From assembly GCA_021234155.1 (NCBI GenBank), contig JAJEKV010000015.1, positions 5,341,194 to 5,405,193 on the forward strand: a stretch of 64,000 bases of DNA, given 5' to 3'. The translations under genes were made by a program, and so were the position numbers. Numbering within the stretch: the stretch's first letter is position 1; every line of letters begins with the position of its first letter. Below, one piece after another: positions 1-10,660 of this stretch. The notes beneath the pieces were generated by a model. The model did no database searches. It was not told the origin of the DNA and was given only the letters and a program-made list of their open reading frames with translations. The stretch comes from Isoetes taiwanensis (lineage: Eukaryota > Streptophyta > Lycopodiopsida > Isoetales > Isoetaceae).

Positions 1-429
1 TCTATAAGTTAATACCAAAGGTGAATGTACAAGATGCGGTCTGGAATGCAAATCATCACGAGATCCGCGGCCGAGAAAATGCAAGTGATGAAGTCAAGAT
101 TATTCAAGAGAAGGAGCGAGCCTAAATACTTTGATTTCGGCACGAGAATCTGAAGCGAAGAAGACATGTCAATTAAAAACATTGCTAAGCTGGATGATGA
201 TGCAGGTAAGGATAATGCCATGTCAGTTCAAGAGGAGGAGGTTACAAGTGCCAAGCATACAAGGAAAAAAAGACAAACTGAAGTTCAAAAATTGCAGGGA
301 GGCTTGCAGATAGATACAACTCATCATGGATGAGATGAACTTGGGAGGAGTAAAAGACTTCACGAGAATGAAGGTGAGATTCATGATTTATTTGAAATCT
401 TGATGCATTTGGATACTAATGTACCCAAG

Positions 430-1975
430 ACCTATAATGAGGCTCGACTAAAGGCGACAAATTTGAGTGGATAAAGGCAATGAATGATGAGTTAGCATCA
501 TTGAGGAAAACGAGGACATTTGAATTAGTAGATATACCAGAAGGGCAAAACATAGTGGGGAACAAGTGGCTATTTAAACTGAAAACTAGTCCTGATGGAA
601 AAACTCCAAAATATAAGGCCAGATTGGTTGCTCAAGGGTTTTCACAAAAAAAGGGCCAGGATTATGAGGAGACTTTCTCACCACTTGTTAAAATGAATAG
701 CATTCAAATGTTGTTATCCATAGCCAATGCTTGTGACCTTGAAATACATCACATGGATGTTATCTTGCTTTTTGAATGCTAAACTTGAAGAAGAAAATAT
801 ATATGAACTGACCTCACGGTTTTGAAGAAGGAGAAGGTAAAGTTTGGAAATTAAAAAAAGCGGTTTATGGGCTCAAGCAATCACCTCGAGAGTGGTATAA
901 ATGCATGGACTCTTATCTGATTGAGCAAGGGTTCAGTAAATTTAAAAATGATGGAAACATCTATAAATTTGTAGCAGGAAGTGAATGGTGCATTATTGCA
1001 CTTTATGTTGATGACAACATTATGATAGCAAAAGAAAAAAAGTGTTTAGATCAGTGCAAGAACATTCTGAATAGAAGGTTTAAAATGACAGATCTTGGAG
1101 AGTTGCAGAAATTCTTAGGTGTTGAAGTTAAAAGGAATCGAGCAAATAAAACTATAGTTCTCACTCAAAGGGGTCAAATTGAGAGCATGCTGAAAAAATT
1201 TAAGATGGAGCAATGTAACAGTTGTAAAACACCTGTTGTACCAGGGTATAAAATCTCAGAGCAAATGAGTCCTAAGGATGACATTGAAAGAGAAGAAATG
1301 ATTGGCACACCTTACAGATCATTGATAGGATGTTTGTCTTATGTTGCCAACTGTACAAGGCCAGACATATCACACATTGTTAACATTTTAAGCAGGTACA
1401 ATAATGATCCAGGACGAGGTCATTGGAGTGCAGCAAAAAGAGTGCTCAGATATCTTAAGGGCACTATGGATGTAGGGATAACTTACTGCACAAATAACAT
1501 GATCCTAAGCTCATACTGTGATGCAGATTGGGGAGGCTGCATTGACACTAGGAAATCCACATCTGGTTATCTAATGCTTCTAGGTGGTGGACCAATAGCA
1601 TGGAAATGTAAAAAGCAAAGTTCATTTGCTCTATCAAGTGCTGAGGCAGAATATGCTGCTGCCACTTTGTGTGTAAGAGAATTAATTTGGGAAAGAAGAT
1701 TGTTAATAGAATTTGGATTTCCACAATCTGAGGCTACTGTATTGTACTGTGACAGTACAAGCTGTATAGCAATGTCTAAGGATCCAGTTTTGCACGAGAG
1801 ATCCAAGCACATTGAGTTAGAACTGCATTTTATAAGAGAAGCAGTCAGTAAAGGGCTAGCAAAGTTGACCTATGTGAATACTACAATGCAGCTTGCAGAC
1901 ATTCTAACAAAAGTGCTAGCTGAAGGGAGATTTGCAGAACTCAGAAGATTAATTCAACATACGGATATAACATGA
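430..1975 (+). pseudogene. copia pol: reverse transcriptase and RNase H, frameshifted
   Basis: This encodes the RT (RVT_2 type) and RNase H end of a copia polyprotein, which copies the element RNA and removes the RNA strand. One piece (480-782) holds the first RT motifs, including NKWLFKLK and ARLVAQGF. A second, uninterrupted piece of 356 residues (905-1975) holds the RT active site YVDD at 1004-1015, then RNase H motifs CDADW, the SSAEAEY segment and a C-terminal ADILTK motif. The two pieces are joined by a stretch (about 770-905) that needs more than one frame change, and another break lies just before 480 at a GG/CG context. The stop is TGA at 1973-1975. The 3' half has no inactivating change, so the copy is fairly young or the breaks are sequence errors. 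Confidence 0.9.
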
Positions 1976-1986
1976 AGGGGGAAAGT
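1974..1986 (+). other. polypurine tract of the copia element
   Basis: A purine run (GAAGGGGGAAAG) directly follows the pol stop codon and precedes a TG dinucleotide at 1987-1988. This is where plus-strand DNA synthesis is primed in copia elements, and it fixes the LTR start. Confidence 0.6.
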
Positions 1987-2570
1987 TGATGTTATTGTCA
2001 TGTTATAAGCTATGTTGAAGACTGTAGCAGCATTCAGAGTTGTACTTGAGCAACACAAGATCTAGAAGTGCAGATCAACAAGGGAAGATTATTCTTAGAG
2101 TTGCAAGTGTTTTTCATAAGGTGAATTCGAAGTCATAAATTATATGTTTAAAATTGAGCTTCAATGGTGCATGGTCAAAAAATGTCAATGTGCATGTGGG
2201 ATATTGTTTGAAGAGCTCGAAAATGAAAACATGCATGTGGGATATTTAGTTGGCAGTGAAGAAGAAAATAGTAAGGCCGTAGTTCACGCCTTGCAAAGTT
2301 CTTTGGCACACACACACCGTCGGGCGGAGATAAAAAGGATTTTGCATAAGGCGAGTTCATTGAGTTTGTATGCCTTGGATCGAAGTTGAAGGCGAGTTTT
2401 TCTATGTATAAGGAGCTTGGGCTATGGGAGACAATGTACAATTTAATTTAATTGTTCAATGGTTTTAAATATACACTAAAGAGAAGCATTGATTGAAGAA
2501 GAATTTTTCTAGTGCATTACAATTGAACTTATCTTTGAAGTTTATGATCATCTTGTTGATTCATCTCCAT
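1987..2570 (+). repeat. putative 3' LTR of the copia element
   Basis: The LTR is inferred to start with TG at 1987 right after the polypurine tract. It contains a possible TATA-type signal (GATAAAAAGG, about 2328-2338). The partner 5' LTR is not in the window, so neither the end nor the identity can be checked here. Short ORFs inside it look non-coding. Confidence 0.45.
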
Positions 2571-5326
2571 TAAAATTTAAAGTACTCACCCTCTATAGAT
2601 TCCTTTCACTTGTTTGGAATGGACTATCCTCCTCCTTGATCTTGCCCCCGATCTTTGATATGGACCTTCAAATGGAGATGTTCCTCTCGATATGTGTCTT
2701 CTCTCCATCATGATCTCCTATTTTTTGGAACCGATGAAGTCATGAATATTTTCCTACTAGTGCAAGGGAGTTGGAAGCTTGTTACAGTGTCGACCTTGGG
2801 TGCTTTGTGGTTGTGTAGCTTGGTTGCTCCTTTTGTTGATGTTGTGTGATACCATTGTGGCGTCCCTTGCTGCTAGGCTACAAGATGGTGGTGCTCCTCC
2901 CCCGGTTTCTATACACTCCTATGTCGTTATCAATTCTCCTCTCTACTAAAGATTATGGGACTCTATATAGGTTATGATGTTAATGCGGGCTTTCCGTCAC
3001 ATACTCCTACACGTATGTTTCGCCTCGTTGCGTTCTTCCTTTTGAAACTCATGTGCGGCCGTCCGAGTCGATTGAAGGGGGTCGAGAAGATTCTTGATGC
3101 CAATTGATTATCAATATTTTTTTCCATTCGATGGAGATTGATGATAGATAGGCGATTGGTGTCTGGCTACTCATTTTGTTGATAGAGGTGCTTGGCTGTT
3201 GTGCTTCCCCTCTCGAGTCTGCCTTTTCGGTCTCATCTCTTTGTCAATGTCGGTCGTCGCTTAGGTCTTGAGTCTTGAAAAGTTGTACCTCTTGCTCTTT
3301 TGTGGGTCGTCATTACTCACGAGAAAGCAAACACATGGTAGCCTAGGTGTCTTTTGTATTAGTTATTTTGAATTATTTTATGTTGGTGTATCGCTTGAGT
3401 TCATAGTCTAGTTTCTTCAGGACATAGTCACTCGTGGTTTTATCGTCTCATAGAAGCGGTACAAGTGGCTAGATCTTAAATTCGATCGTGGGCAATTCTC
3501 GGCCCGATTCTTGAGTTTTTCCAATTTTCCCTACTCTTACCCTCCATCTCAACCAGGACCCCCTCCTCATGAACCATGCACACAAACGCCTTCTTTAGAA
3601 CTCAGCCGCGACCCACACTCCACTGTGACTTCCCCTCGTTTACCTTTTTGGCATACACATCATTCTCGTTCCTTATGGGGATTATTGGCGTTCCATTTTG
3701 TATTTCTTGAAACTTTGCTCACCCAACTAGCACGGAACCCGGGCGATGGACTTCTAATTTAGCTTCGACTATTCAAAACTTCTATATTCTTTTCCCATAT
3801 GCTTGTTAAGTTTCCCCTTCGGATTAGATGTTTTTCTGGGTCTGAGAGGTGATATGATGTTTTGCATACTTAAATGTCTCTAATTTACTTGGCATTGTTT
3901 TAAATGTTCTTGATATTTTTATTATTGGGGGATTAGGCTTGATTATTCATATGCAAATTTGTGGTTTCTTTTGGAATTTAGTTTTGCAATATTTGTGAGC
4001 TCGATAGTCACAAGGTTTTTAAAATTTCCTAGTTTTCATTACACACAACTTGTCTCATTGCTTGGGTCCCAAAAGCTTCTATCATATCTGCAATTTTTCG
4101 TTCCTATGAATTATCTATGCTTTTTGCAATTAGTAGCTATACATTTCTTTGTGAATCTATGCATTAAATATGGTGTCCCTGCTCCCATTTTCTTCTATCA
4201 CACATACTCTTCCTAGGTTTAGTGACATTTTGCTAGCACATTTTGGGCGGTTTAGTGTCATCTATGATGTTCGACAAGTTGTTATTGTCCTTAGGCTCAT
4301 GTTGTTCTCGCTCCCCTTGTTCTTCTATGACATGCATCGCGGTTATTTGTGGTCCTAGTATGAGGGATTGTTCTTCTTCTAGGTTGGAATTGGTTATCGT
4401 GGTTATTGTAGTTCGGCGTGATTCTTGATTCCCCATGCTTCTTAGTTAAGGGAATGTTGTTTTCTTCAACATGCCATCATTTCTTTTATGTTCATCTCTT
4501 TTATTAGCATCTTTCTCTTGAGGATTTCGCGGTAGCCGACCTCGTTAGTATTCTCGATTGCAACCTTATCCTAGTTTCCTTCATCCGACTCTTGTTTCCT
4601 TTTCTTATGGACCACGTATGTGGTTGCATAGGACCGCCACCATTCAACCCACTTTCATTTCGATGAAGGGTACTCTTTGATCGCGGCCGCTAGTGGCGTT
4701 CGATATTTTTTACATCATGGATGCTGGTTTCATCCTTTTTCTGGTGGCGCTACATTTCGCCCGATCCTTCATGAATAGTTGTAGTTATCTTGTCTCTCCG
4801 GGGTCTATGAGGGAGAGCACTAGGTCTGCTTGAGGAGAACATAGTTCTCTTCTTTTGGCCCGGTGTTTTGGTGTGCATATCTTGCAAGTCCTCATCCGAG
4901 AATGCCAATCGATCTACCGTGTAGATCGAGATTCAAATGAGAGGGCGGCGATATATATTCGGTCTTCGTCTTTCTTCTCATTCGACGTTCTTCTCACCTT
5001 GATATAGTAGAATTGGGCAAACCCTCCCGTCCCACCTTTCTTTTTCCTCTTTTTTAGTGGACTACCGACTTCAGGTGTCATCTATGTTACGAACAAGGGG
5101 GTGTCCTGTAGAATCCGTCAAAACCCGCGTGCATTAACGCAGAGGGGTGGTTTTTTTATCCTTTTCCATATGTATAGTAGGGGTTGTAGGGGTTTTGGAT
5201 GTTTTTCTAGTTATAAAACCATACGGAAAGGGGTCAAATTTGTCTATCGAAATGCATTATACTAGGGGTTTTGGCTACCCTATGCCGCGGTGGCATATCT
5301 TGTATAAAGAAGGTGGATCGGGGTTA
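2571..5326. other. no gene seen; pyrimidine-rich non-coding DNA
   Basis: The plus strand is visibly rich in C and T. Short reading frames are present on both strands, but none carries a recognisable domain or a plausible gene structure. The reverse strand resembles the purine-rich 17.4-21.5 kb region in texture but not in alignable sequence. It is probably decayed transposon material. Confidence 0.5.
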
Positions 5327-5511
5327 AGAAATTCTATAATGTCTCTCTTTAAAAAACAATTATTGTTATTTATATGGCCCATAAACCGCACGCGTGACAA
5401 GCCATCGCCCTCAGTGTCATCTATGTTGTTAAGAAATTTTAATAATGTCTCTCTTTTAAGCAAGTTATTGTTATTTATATGTGCACGGCCCGCATGACAA
5501 GCCCCTACTTG
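5327..5511 (+). repeat. tandem duplication, about 103-bp unit
   Basis: The stretch beginning AAGAAATT(C/T)TAATAATGTCTC at 5327 recurs at 5430, each copy followed by TTATTGTTATTTATATG and a GACAAGCC block. Two diverged copies are offset by about 103 bp. No coding role is evident. Confidence 0.7.
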
Positions 5512-5739
5512 GGCCATCACTCTACTTGCTTGGTGCCCTCGTTGGGGGAATTAATCATCGGATCTTCCTTCCCAATTGCTTTGAATATGCTCGCTTTGCT
5601 TTGAATCTACCCTGCCTGCCTTCAATGCGACCCTTTTTAGAAATCGGCTTCTGTCCGCCTTGAATCCACCACCTACCTCGATTCCAACCCGAGTTGATGA
5701 GGAATTAGGGGGTTCGACCCTTAAAAATCGGCTATTCAA

Positions 5740-6720
5740 AAATTTCCCATAGCCAAAAATATTCCCGGCATTTTTCAAGCTATTTTAAGTAGAAGTTTCT
5801 AAGCATGGAAAAAAATTAGTGGCTATATATAGCCAAATGGCGATTTTTAAGGGGGGTCTAGGCAATTTCTAGGCGGGCTAATTTTATGAAAGAGAGATTT
5901 CTTTTAAAAAATAAAAATAGCCATAGTTAAAACAAGTACTCCATTTTTTTAGGATTAGCCAAACTATTTTCCCCTTTTCCTTAAAGAAAAGGGGATTAGC
6001 CTTCTTTATATTATAATATTTATATATTAAATCATTAATAGCCAAATAAAAATGAATTCTTATTATAGACTTTACACATCCCCACCTACCATCATCAATG
6101 ATAGTAGTTTTTCAAACTACAATTTCTATTATATATAGCACATATGCATCTTCAAAAGAAATTGTAAGAGATGGCCAATATCCCTCTAGATGCCCGGTTG
6201 GTTGCATAACATCTTCCTTCAAGGGTTAGAGATAAGTGCAATTTGATCACCATATATCTACAAGATGCCATTGCATTCAATGTAGTTCGGGACTATGGAT
6301 GTTATAAGCTATGTTGTGAGCTTGTTAAAAGTTCTTCAATATTATTGTATGTTCCTTGATTGTTAATTATTATTTGTAATTGTAGTACAATATATCTAAA
6401 GCTACACAATTTAATTTACATTTTTTTTTTTCCAATTAAAAAAATAGCCAAGTGAAAATTTATAGTAATAATTTACAAGTTTTGCCAAGTCCAAATATAT
6501 ATAAATGTAATAATAATAATAACTTTAGCTAAATTAATATCATAAAATCTTGTAAAATTTTGAAAAATAGCCAAACCATTTTTTATGAAAAAAATATATA
6601 GTATGTTTAATTTTTTCCCGTTTCTAAGGATTTAGGGAAAGTACACTATAATTTCATATTTTTAAGCAGCCTTAAATGTGAGGCATTTTTAATGGTTAGT
6701 GCAAATTCTAATTTTGGACC
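5740..6720. other. AT-rich segment studded with AGCCAAA motifs; no gene
   Basis: At least seven copies of TAGCCAAA or close variants (TAGCCAAG, TTGCCAAG, TAGCCATA) occur in about 1 kb of AT-rich DNA with poly(A)/poly(T) runs. No open frame of note is present. The same word, in both orientations, is dense in the 3' UTR of the LINE at 41.1-41.8 kb, so this may be a decayed LINE 3' end or a related repeat. That link is inference. Confidence 0.4.
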
Positions 6721-7048
6721 CTAACCTCCTTCCTCCAATCGTACGGCTTGAATTCAACCCCATTGACTTGCCTTACCTTGGAATTACTCTATTTGCCTTG
6801 AAACACACACTGCGTGCCCTGTCTTTGCTCTACCACAATGACTTTTGATCATAGCCCCGCATTTCATTTCGCAATCATAATCCCCGCTTCTCGGCTGATT
6901 CAAGCGGACCACCGCCATATCTACCGCCTTGTCCAACTTTTTCGCCCCATAAACTTTTTTGCCCGCGTCACTTTTTGAGTTCGCACCCCAGTTGAATTCT
7001 AAGCCTCATTTTTCCATAGGAGCGCATCCTTCCTTCCTCTAATCAACA

Positions 7049-8071
7049 ATGGACACTTGTGTACCCCCGATCCAAACCCCCCACGGATGGAGACACCCCT
7101 CAAGCCGCGCCCAAGCCCGGGGCCGGTCTTCGACTAATGCCCGGGCATAGTCCCAAAGCAGCTGGTCTCGAGCAGACGAGCCGGCCCAGAGAATCAAGCG
7201 GATGGTTTACAAAAACGGCTCCAGAGCCGGATGGCAAGAACAAGGGAGAGGCCACTTCCATGAGGAGGGAGGCACGCGCGAAGGCCCAAGCAAGAAGATC
7301 AGACCCGATGGCAGACCAGACACACACGACAACCTTAAAACAACTAGAGCAGGAATCACATGCAACATGATCCGAATTGCAGACCTGGCAGAAGAGATCC
7401 AGTCCTCGGCGTTCCATGTACTCAGAAGACAACTGGCAGCAGAGAGGCAACGGATTGCAGAAATGGAGACCCGCACACAATAACTGGAAGACTGCACCCG
7501 TTTGACATACTTTGAAAGACAACAACAGAAGCAAGGTCTTGTTGATCTGCGGGCTCATGTGGACTTCCTCTCCACCATCATAGAGACCATGACACAAAAT
7601 AGGCAGCGTGTTGATCAAGAGACAATGGCAACCATCTCCTGCATCCAATCAGAAGTCGCAGAGGCCACCATCATCACGCGAAGCATGCAGGCTGCCTTTG
7701 AAGCGAGCCAATCGGAGTTGAGAGTGCTTCAGAGGAAGGCCGAAACACGAGACCAGGAGCTCCAAGCAACCGTCGCCCAACAAAGCAAGGGCTTTTATGT
7801 AGAAGCCCATGAACAACTGCGGCAATGCACACATGAATTGGCAAGGCAACAACAATTCCACCAGGAGCTGATCTCCCGACTACAGAGAGGAGAGGCCACA
7901 GCACGGGGCATGATAGATCCACATACCCGACAGCTTGCAAGATGCCAACCAGGATGGCCCACTGCTGCATCACCAAGCTGCCCCATGCCACCACCACCCC
8001 GCCACAGGCCACAACCCACGCCCCGCACACCACAACTAGCATATGCCACAGCACGAGCCCGACCACCTTAG
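7049..8071 (+). pseudogene. coiled-coil protein ORF, broken (possible transposon gag-like protein)
   Basis: The stretch is much richer in GC than its surroundings and reads as a Q/E/R-rich, helix-forming protein. It begins with a basic, low-complexity head (about 7059-7365), continues in another frame from about 7365, is interrupted by one in-frame TAA at 7481-7483, then stays open to 8071. The middle (7502-7920) has long runs without proline and regular hydrophobic spacing, as in coiled coils. The end is proline-rich. No zinc knuckle or catalytic motif is visible. It lies just upstream of the LTR at 8288 but outside that element. It could be a gag-like ORF of an older element or a broken host protein, and I do not recognise the family. 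Confidence 0.35.
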
Positions 8072-8287
8072 AGTTCCAGGAACGGAGACACAGGAGCCAC
8101 AATATAGTGGTGCGCGGCTTGATGGAAGAGGCAAGAGAGCACCTCATCAACCGACTCCAGACATAGATCCTGGCCCGGATGACATTCCACACGCCCTTAC
8201 ACATTGTTAGGGTGACATGCCATGGAGCCCAGCACCCTTACCGTCCCCGGTTAGTCACCTTCACAGTCAGGGACGCGCGACAGTGAG

Positions 8288-8911
8288 TGTGACGTTTCAA
8301 GTATTTATACGGTATACGTATAAATATATTGACACGTCACCCAATATAGATACGCCACCATGGGGTATGGTAACCTAGGGGTTAACCTAAAAGGGATTAA
8401 ATTAGCTATGCTAATTTAATTATTAAGGATAATAACCTATAATTTAGGGATTAATATTTAAAAGGGGTAATTAAGCTAATTATGGTTTGGGAAGGCGCCA
8501 CTGGCCAAACTCGATTAGCAAAGCATGGTGGATGCTAATTTGAACCATCAAGGTGGATCACCACCCCCATATCGACCATAATCGACCAAGAGGGCTGGCG
8601 CCACCTTTGAGGAGCCGACAAAGTGAGCACCACCTTTGAGGAGCTGAGCGTCACCTTTGAGGAGCTGAGCGCCTGCCAAGCTGAGCGCCACCTTTGCCAA
8701 GCATTACACTGTAGCCAAATTTGAACGTCAAGTCCGGGAAGATGGAAGCACCAAATGACAAGCGGTTCTAGCAGAATTGGGGTTGGTGGCTAGTATAGGC
8801 CGATATTCTAGGGTAGCGCCCCTGTTGGGCACTTGTTGTCTTGTTCCGCCTGCGTTCTCTCACATTGCTTTACTTGTAGGAACTAACCCTTGATTGTAAA
8901 GGTAAGTTCTC
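8288..8911 (+). repeat. 5' LTR of element A
   Basis: Aligned by eye with 16710-17368, most of its length matches closely, including the GGTTAACCTAAAAGGG stretch and a conserved AT-rich block. Just inside the 5' end, TATTTATACG and CGTATAAATA form a 10-bp inverted repeat around a 5-base loop. Differences from the 3' copy are often single bases beside CG. Confidence 0.8.
8596..8700 (+). repeat. minisatellite inside the LTR (~21-bp unit)
   Basis: Repeats of a unit like GCCACCTTTGAGGAGCTGAGC occur about four times. The same array is present with different copy number in the 3' LTR (17018-17159) and in the reverse-strand LTR of element B (24096-24240), so it is an inherited but length-variable part of this LTR family. 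Confidence 0.75.
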
Positions 8912-9753
8912 TTTATATTCCGATTCGGGTTTGCTCTTAAAGGATGGATGGATAGTTCTTTGCATAGTATTACTCGGAAATGGGGAAGTGGGGGGGTAGA
9001 GACCTACGAGCCATGATAGTAGGATGCTCCTAGGTAAATCCATGTACTTCCCATTAGATCGCCTGTGTACAAGAGACCACCGGGTGGGTAAGTAGGCGCT
9101 ATGGTGCGGCTTAGCACCGGAGAAGGGACCACGGTGGTGAAGTGGGGTGGGGTCTTGCCGCGAACATAAAAGGCTCCTTAGACTCCTACGATTGGGCTAG
9201 GCCTGATGGCCGATCCGCGTAGAGGGGCGGATATGTGTGCGACACTCCACGGGTGTAGAGGTGTGATCCGTATGGAGCATCTTGCACTTTGAGTAGATTT
9301 AGGGCCAGTAAGTCGGGTATGGATGCGGGGGTCGGTGATGCGGCACGTATTCTCTAGCTCACCCATGGAACCACTGTGATCCTAGAAGGGGCGCTTCACG
9401 ACTGCCTCATCGGACCGGGGCGTCATGAACCCTGGAGTAGACTCAAAAGGGTGATACCTTGAGTCTGCGTTTTGGAAGGCTATAGCGAAGCCATAGTGTG
9501 AATCGACCCATCGCAAAGTGTGCCTGGGGAGCGGATGGAGTGGACAACCCTAGCCGATGTTCTATGCCAGATAGCGCCATGTCAAGATTCGATCTGGCTG
9601 ATCTCTTGAGACCCTAGCGTCGGTCGATCCTCTTTGAGTCTCGGTAGGGGTAGAACCATGGGTTTGGGTGTTTTCCTTAGTATTAAATGCATATTCTTTG
9701 TTGTTGTCACTTGGATGGATGTGCCACCCCTCGTGGTGGTAAATTATGATATG
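8912..9753 (+). other. conserved untranslated leader of the element A family
   Basis: This stretch directly after the 5' LTR matches, in reverse complement, 23053-23919 next to the LTR of element B. Similarity begins at the LTR end (TCTTTATATTC) and stops near GGTAAATTATGAT. It has no long ORF in either copy. A primer-binding site and RNA packaging signals would be expected here, but neither could be pinned down. Confidence 0.65.
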
Positions 9754-10444
9754 ATTATGTTGTGTGCTAACCTCCAGCGGACGTAGGAGCCCCATTGAAA
9801 GCGTGGGCGAATGACCCCTCTCGTGTCCTTCACTTGAGCATCTTCTTATAGATGGCCCGAGTTAGGCGGAGGGCCACGCTCATGGTGAGTTGGTAAGCCA
9901 TGGGAGGGGAAATCCCGTATGTATCGTCCAAGTGTCGTATATGTTAGGGGAGGCGTCGCGGTGGTATCGAGCCATGATTTTGGTTGGACGGAATCATAGC
10001 ACTGACCAAATCTTTAACCCGATTAGTTTGGTAGTTGAGTGGGAGTTTAGGCTAGTTGGATTTTGCTTAACTTTTTGGTGATTTAGTTTTGTGTTAGGTG
10101 GATGTAATAAATTGTGAGTTTTAGGAAGTTTAGGCGATTTTGGAGGGAAAAAGTTGTGATTTGGAGGACCCAAGTTTGGAAGGGCTATAACGTTTTTGTA
10201 GGCAGTTCGGATGAAGGCGAGCGGCTCAATGGATCGGGCACCTCCCAAATACCCTAAGGAACCACGTCTCCAGGGTCGAAAAAGACAACAGCCGCAAGAA
10301 AAATCAAAAGGGCTGCTGTCTTTGGAGGTGTTTTTCTCGACGAACTGAAGCCGTATAAGGATCGCAGCGCCCCATACGGTCCGCCGTATAAAAATACGCA
10401 TCCGTCTTTAAAAAAAAAAAAAAAAATTTTTTCCTTTTCCGCCC

Positions 10445-10508
10445 GCATTTTGAACCCCTGACCTCCCACTTCCAACCCAACACTCTTTCCATCTTGCCAA
10501 CTATCTTT
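10445..10508 (-). repeat. tRNA-like sequence (SINE head), first copy
   Basis: On the minus strand a box-A-like TAGTTGGCAAGATGG is followed about 30 bases later by a box-B-like GGGGTTCAAAA. This is the internal RNA polymerase III promoter layout of tRNAs and tRNA-derived SINEs. Too degenerate for a functional tRNA. Confidence 0.45.
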
Positions 10509-10600
10509 ATGTAGCATATATATGTTCTACTATTTTTTGTTATACATAACTAATATTACATTTTTGTCCGGTTAGCGGTTCTTTTAAGAAAAGGTACATC

Positions 10601-10660
10601 ATGGGATTGAACCCCTGACCTTCTGCACCCAAGCCAACACCTTTACCAATAAGCCAACTT
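10601..10660 (-). repeat. tRNA-like sequence (SINE head), second copy
   Basis: On the minus strand TTGGCTTATTGG (box A) precedes GGGGTTCAATCCC (box B) at tRNA-like spacing, with a T-arm-like stem around TTCAA. It shares the CAGGGGTTCAA core with the neighbouring copy at about 10.45 kb, so the two may be tandem insertions of one SINE family. Confidence 0.5.

Larger units (their letters stand above)
1..2570 (+). mobile_element. Ty1/copia LTR retrotransposon, 3' portion
   Basis: This is the 3' part of a copia-type element that enters from the left edge of the window. The order RT, RNase H, polypurine tract, LTR is seen directly and is the order known for Ty1/copia. The 5' LTR, gag, protease and integrase would lie outside the window. 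The coding part is broken by small indels. The right end is a guess: no terminal CA or target duplication was identified, so about 2570 is only where the LTR-like sequence loses recognisable features. Confidence 0.75.
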
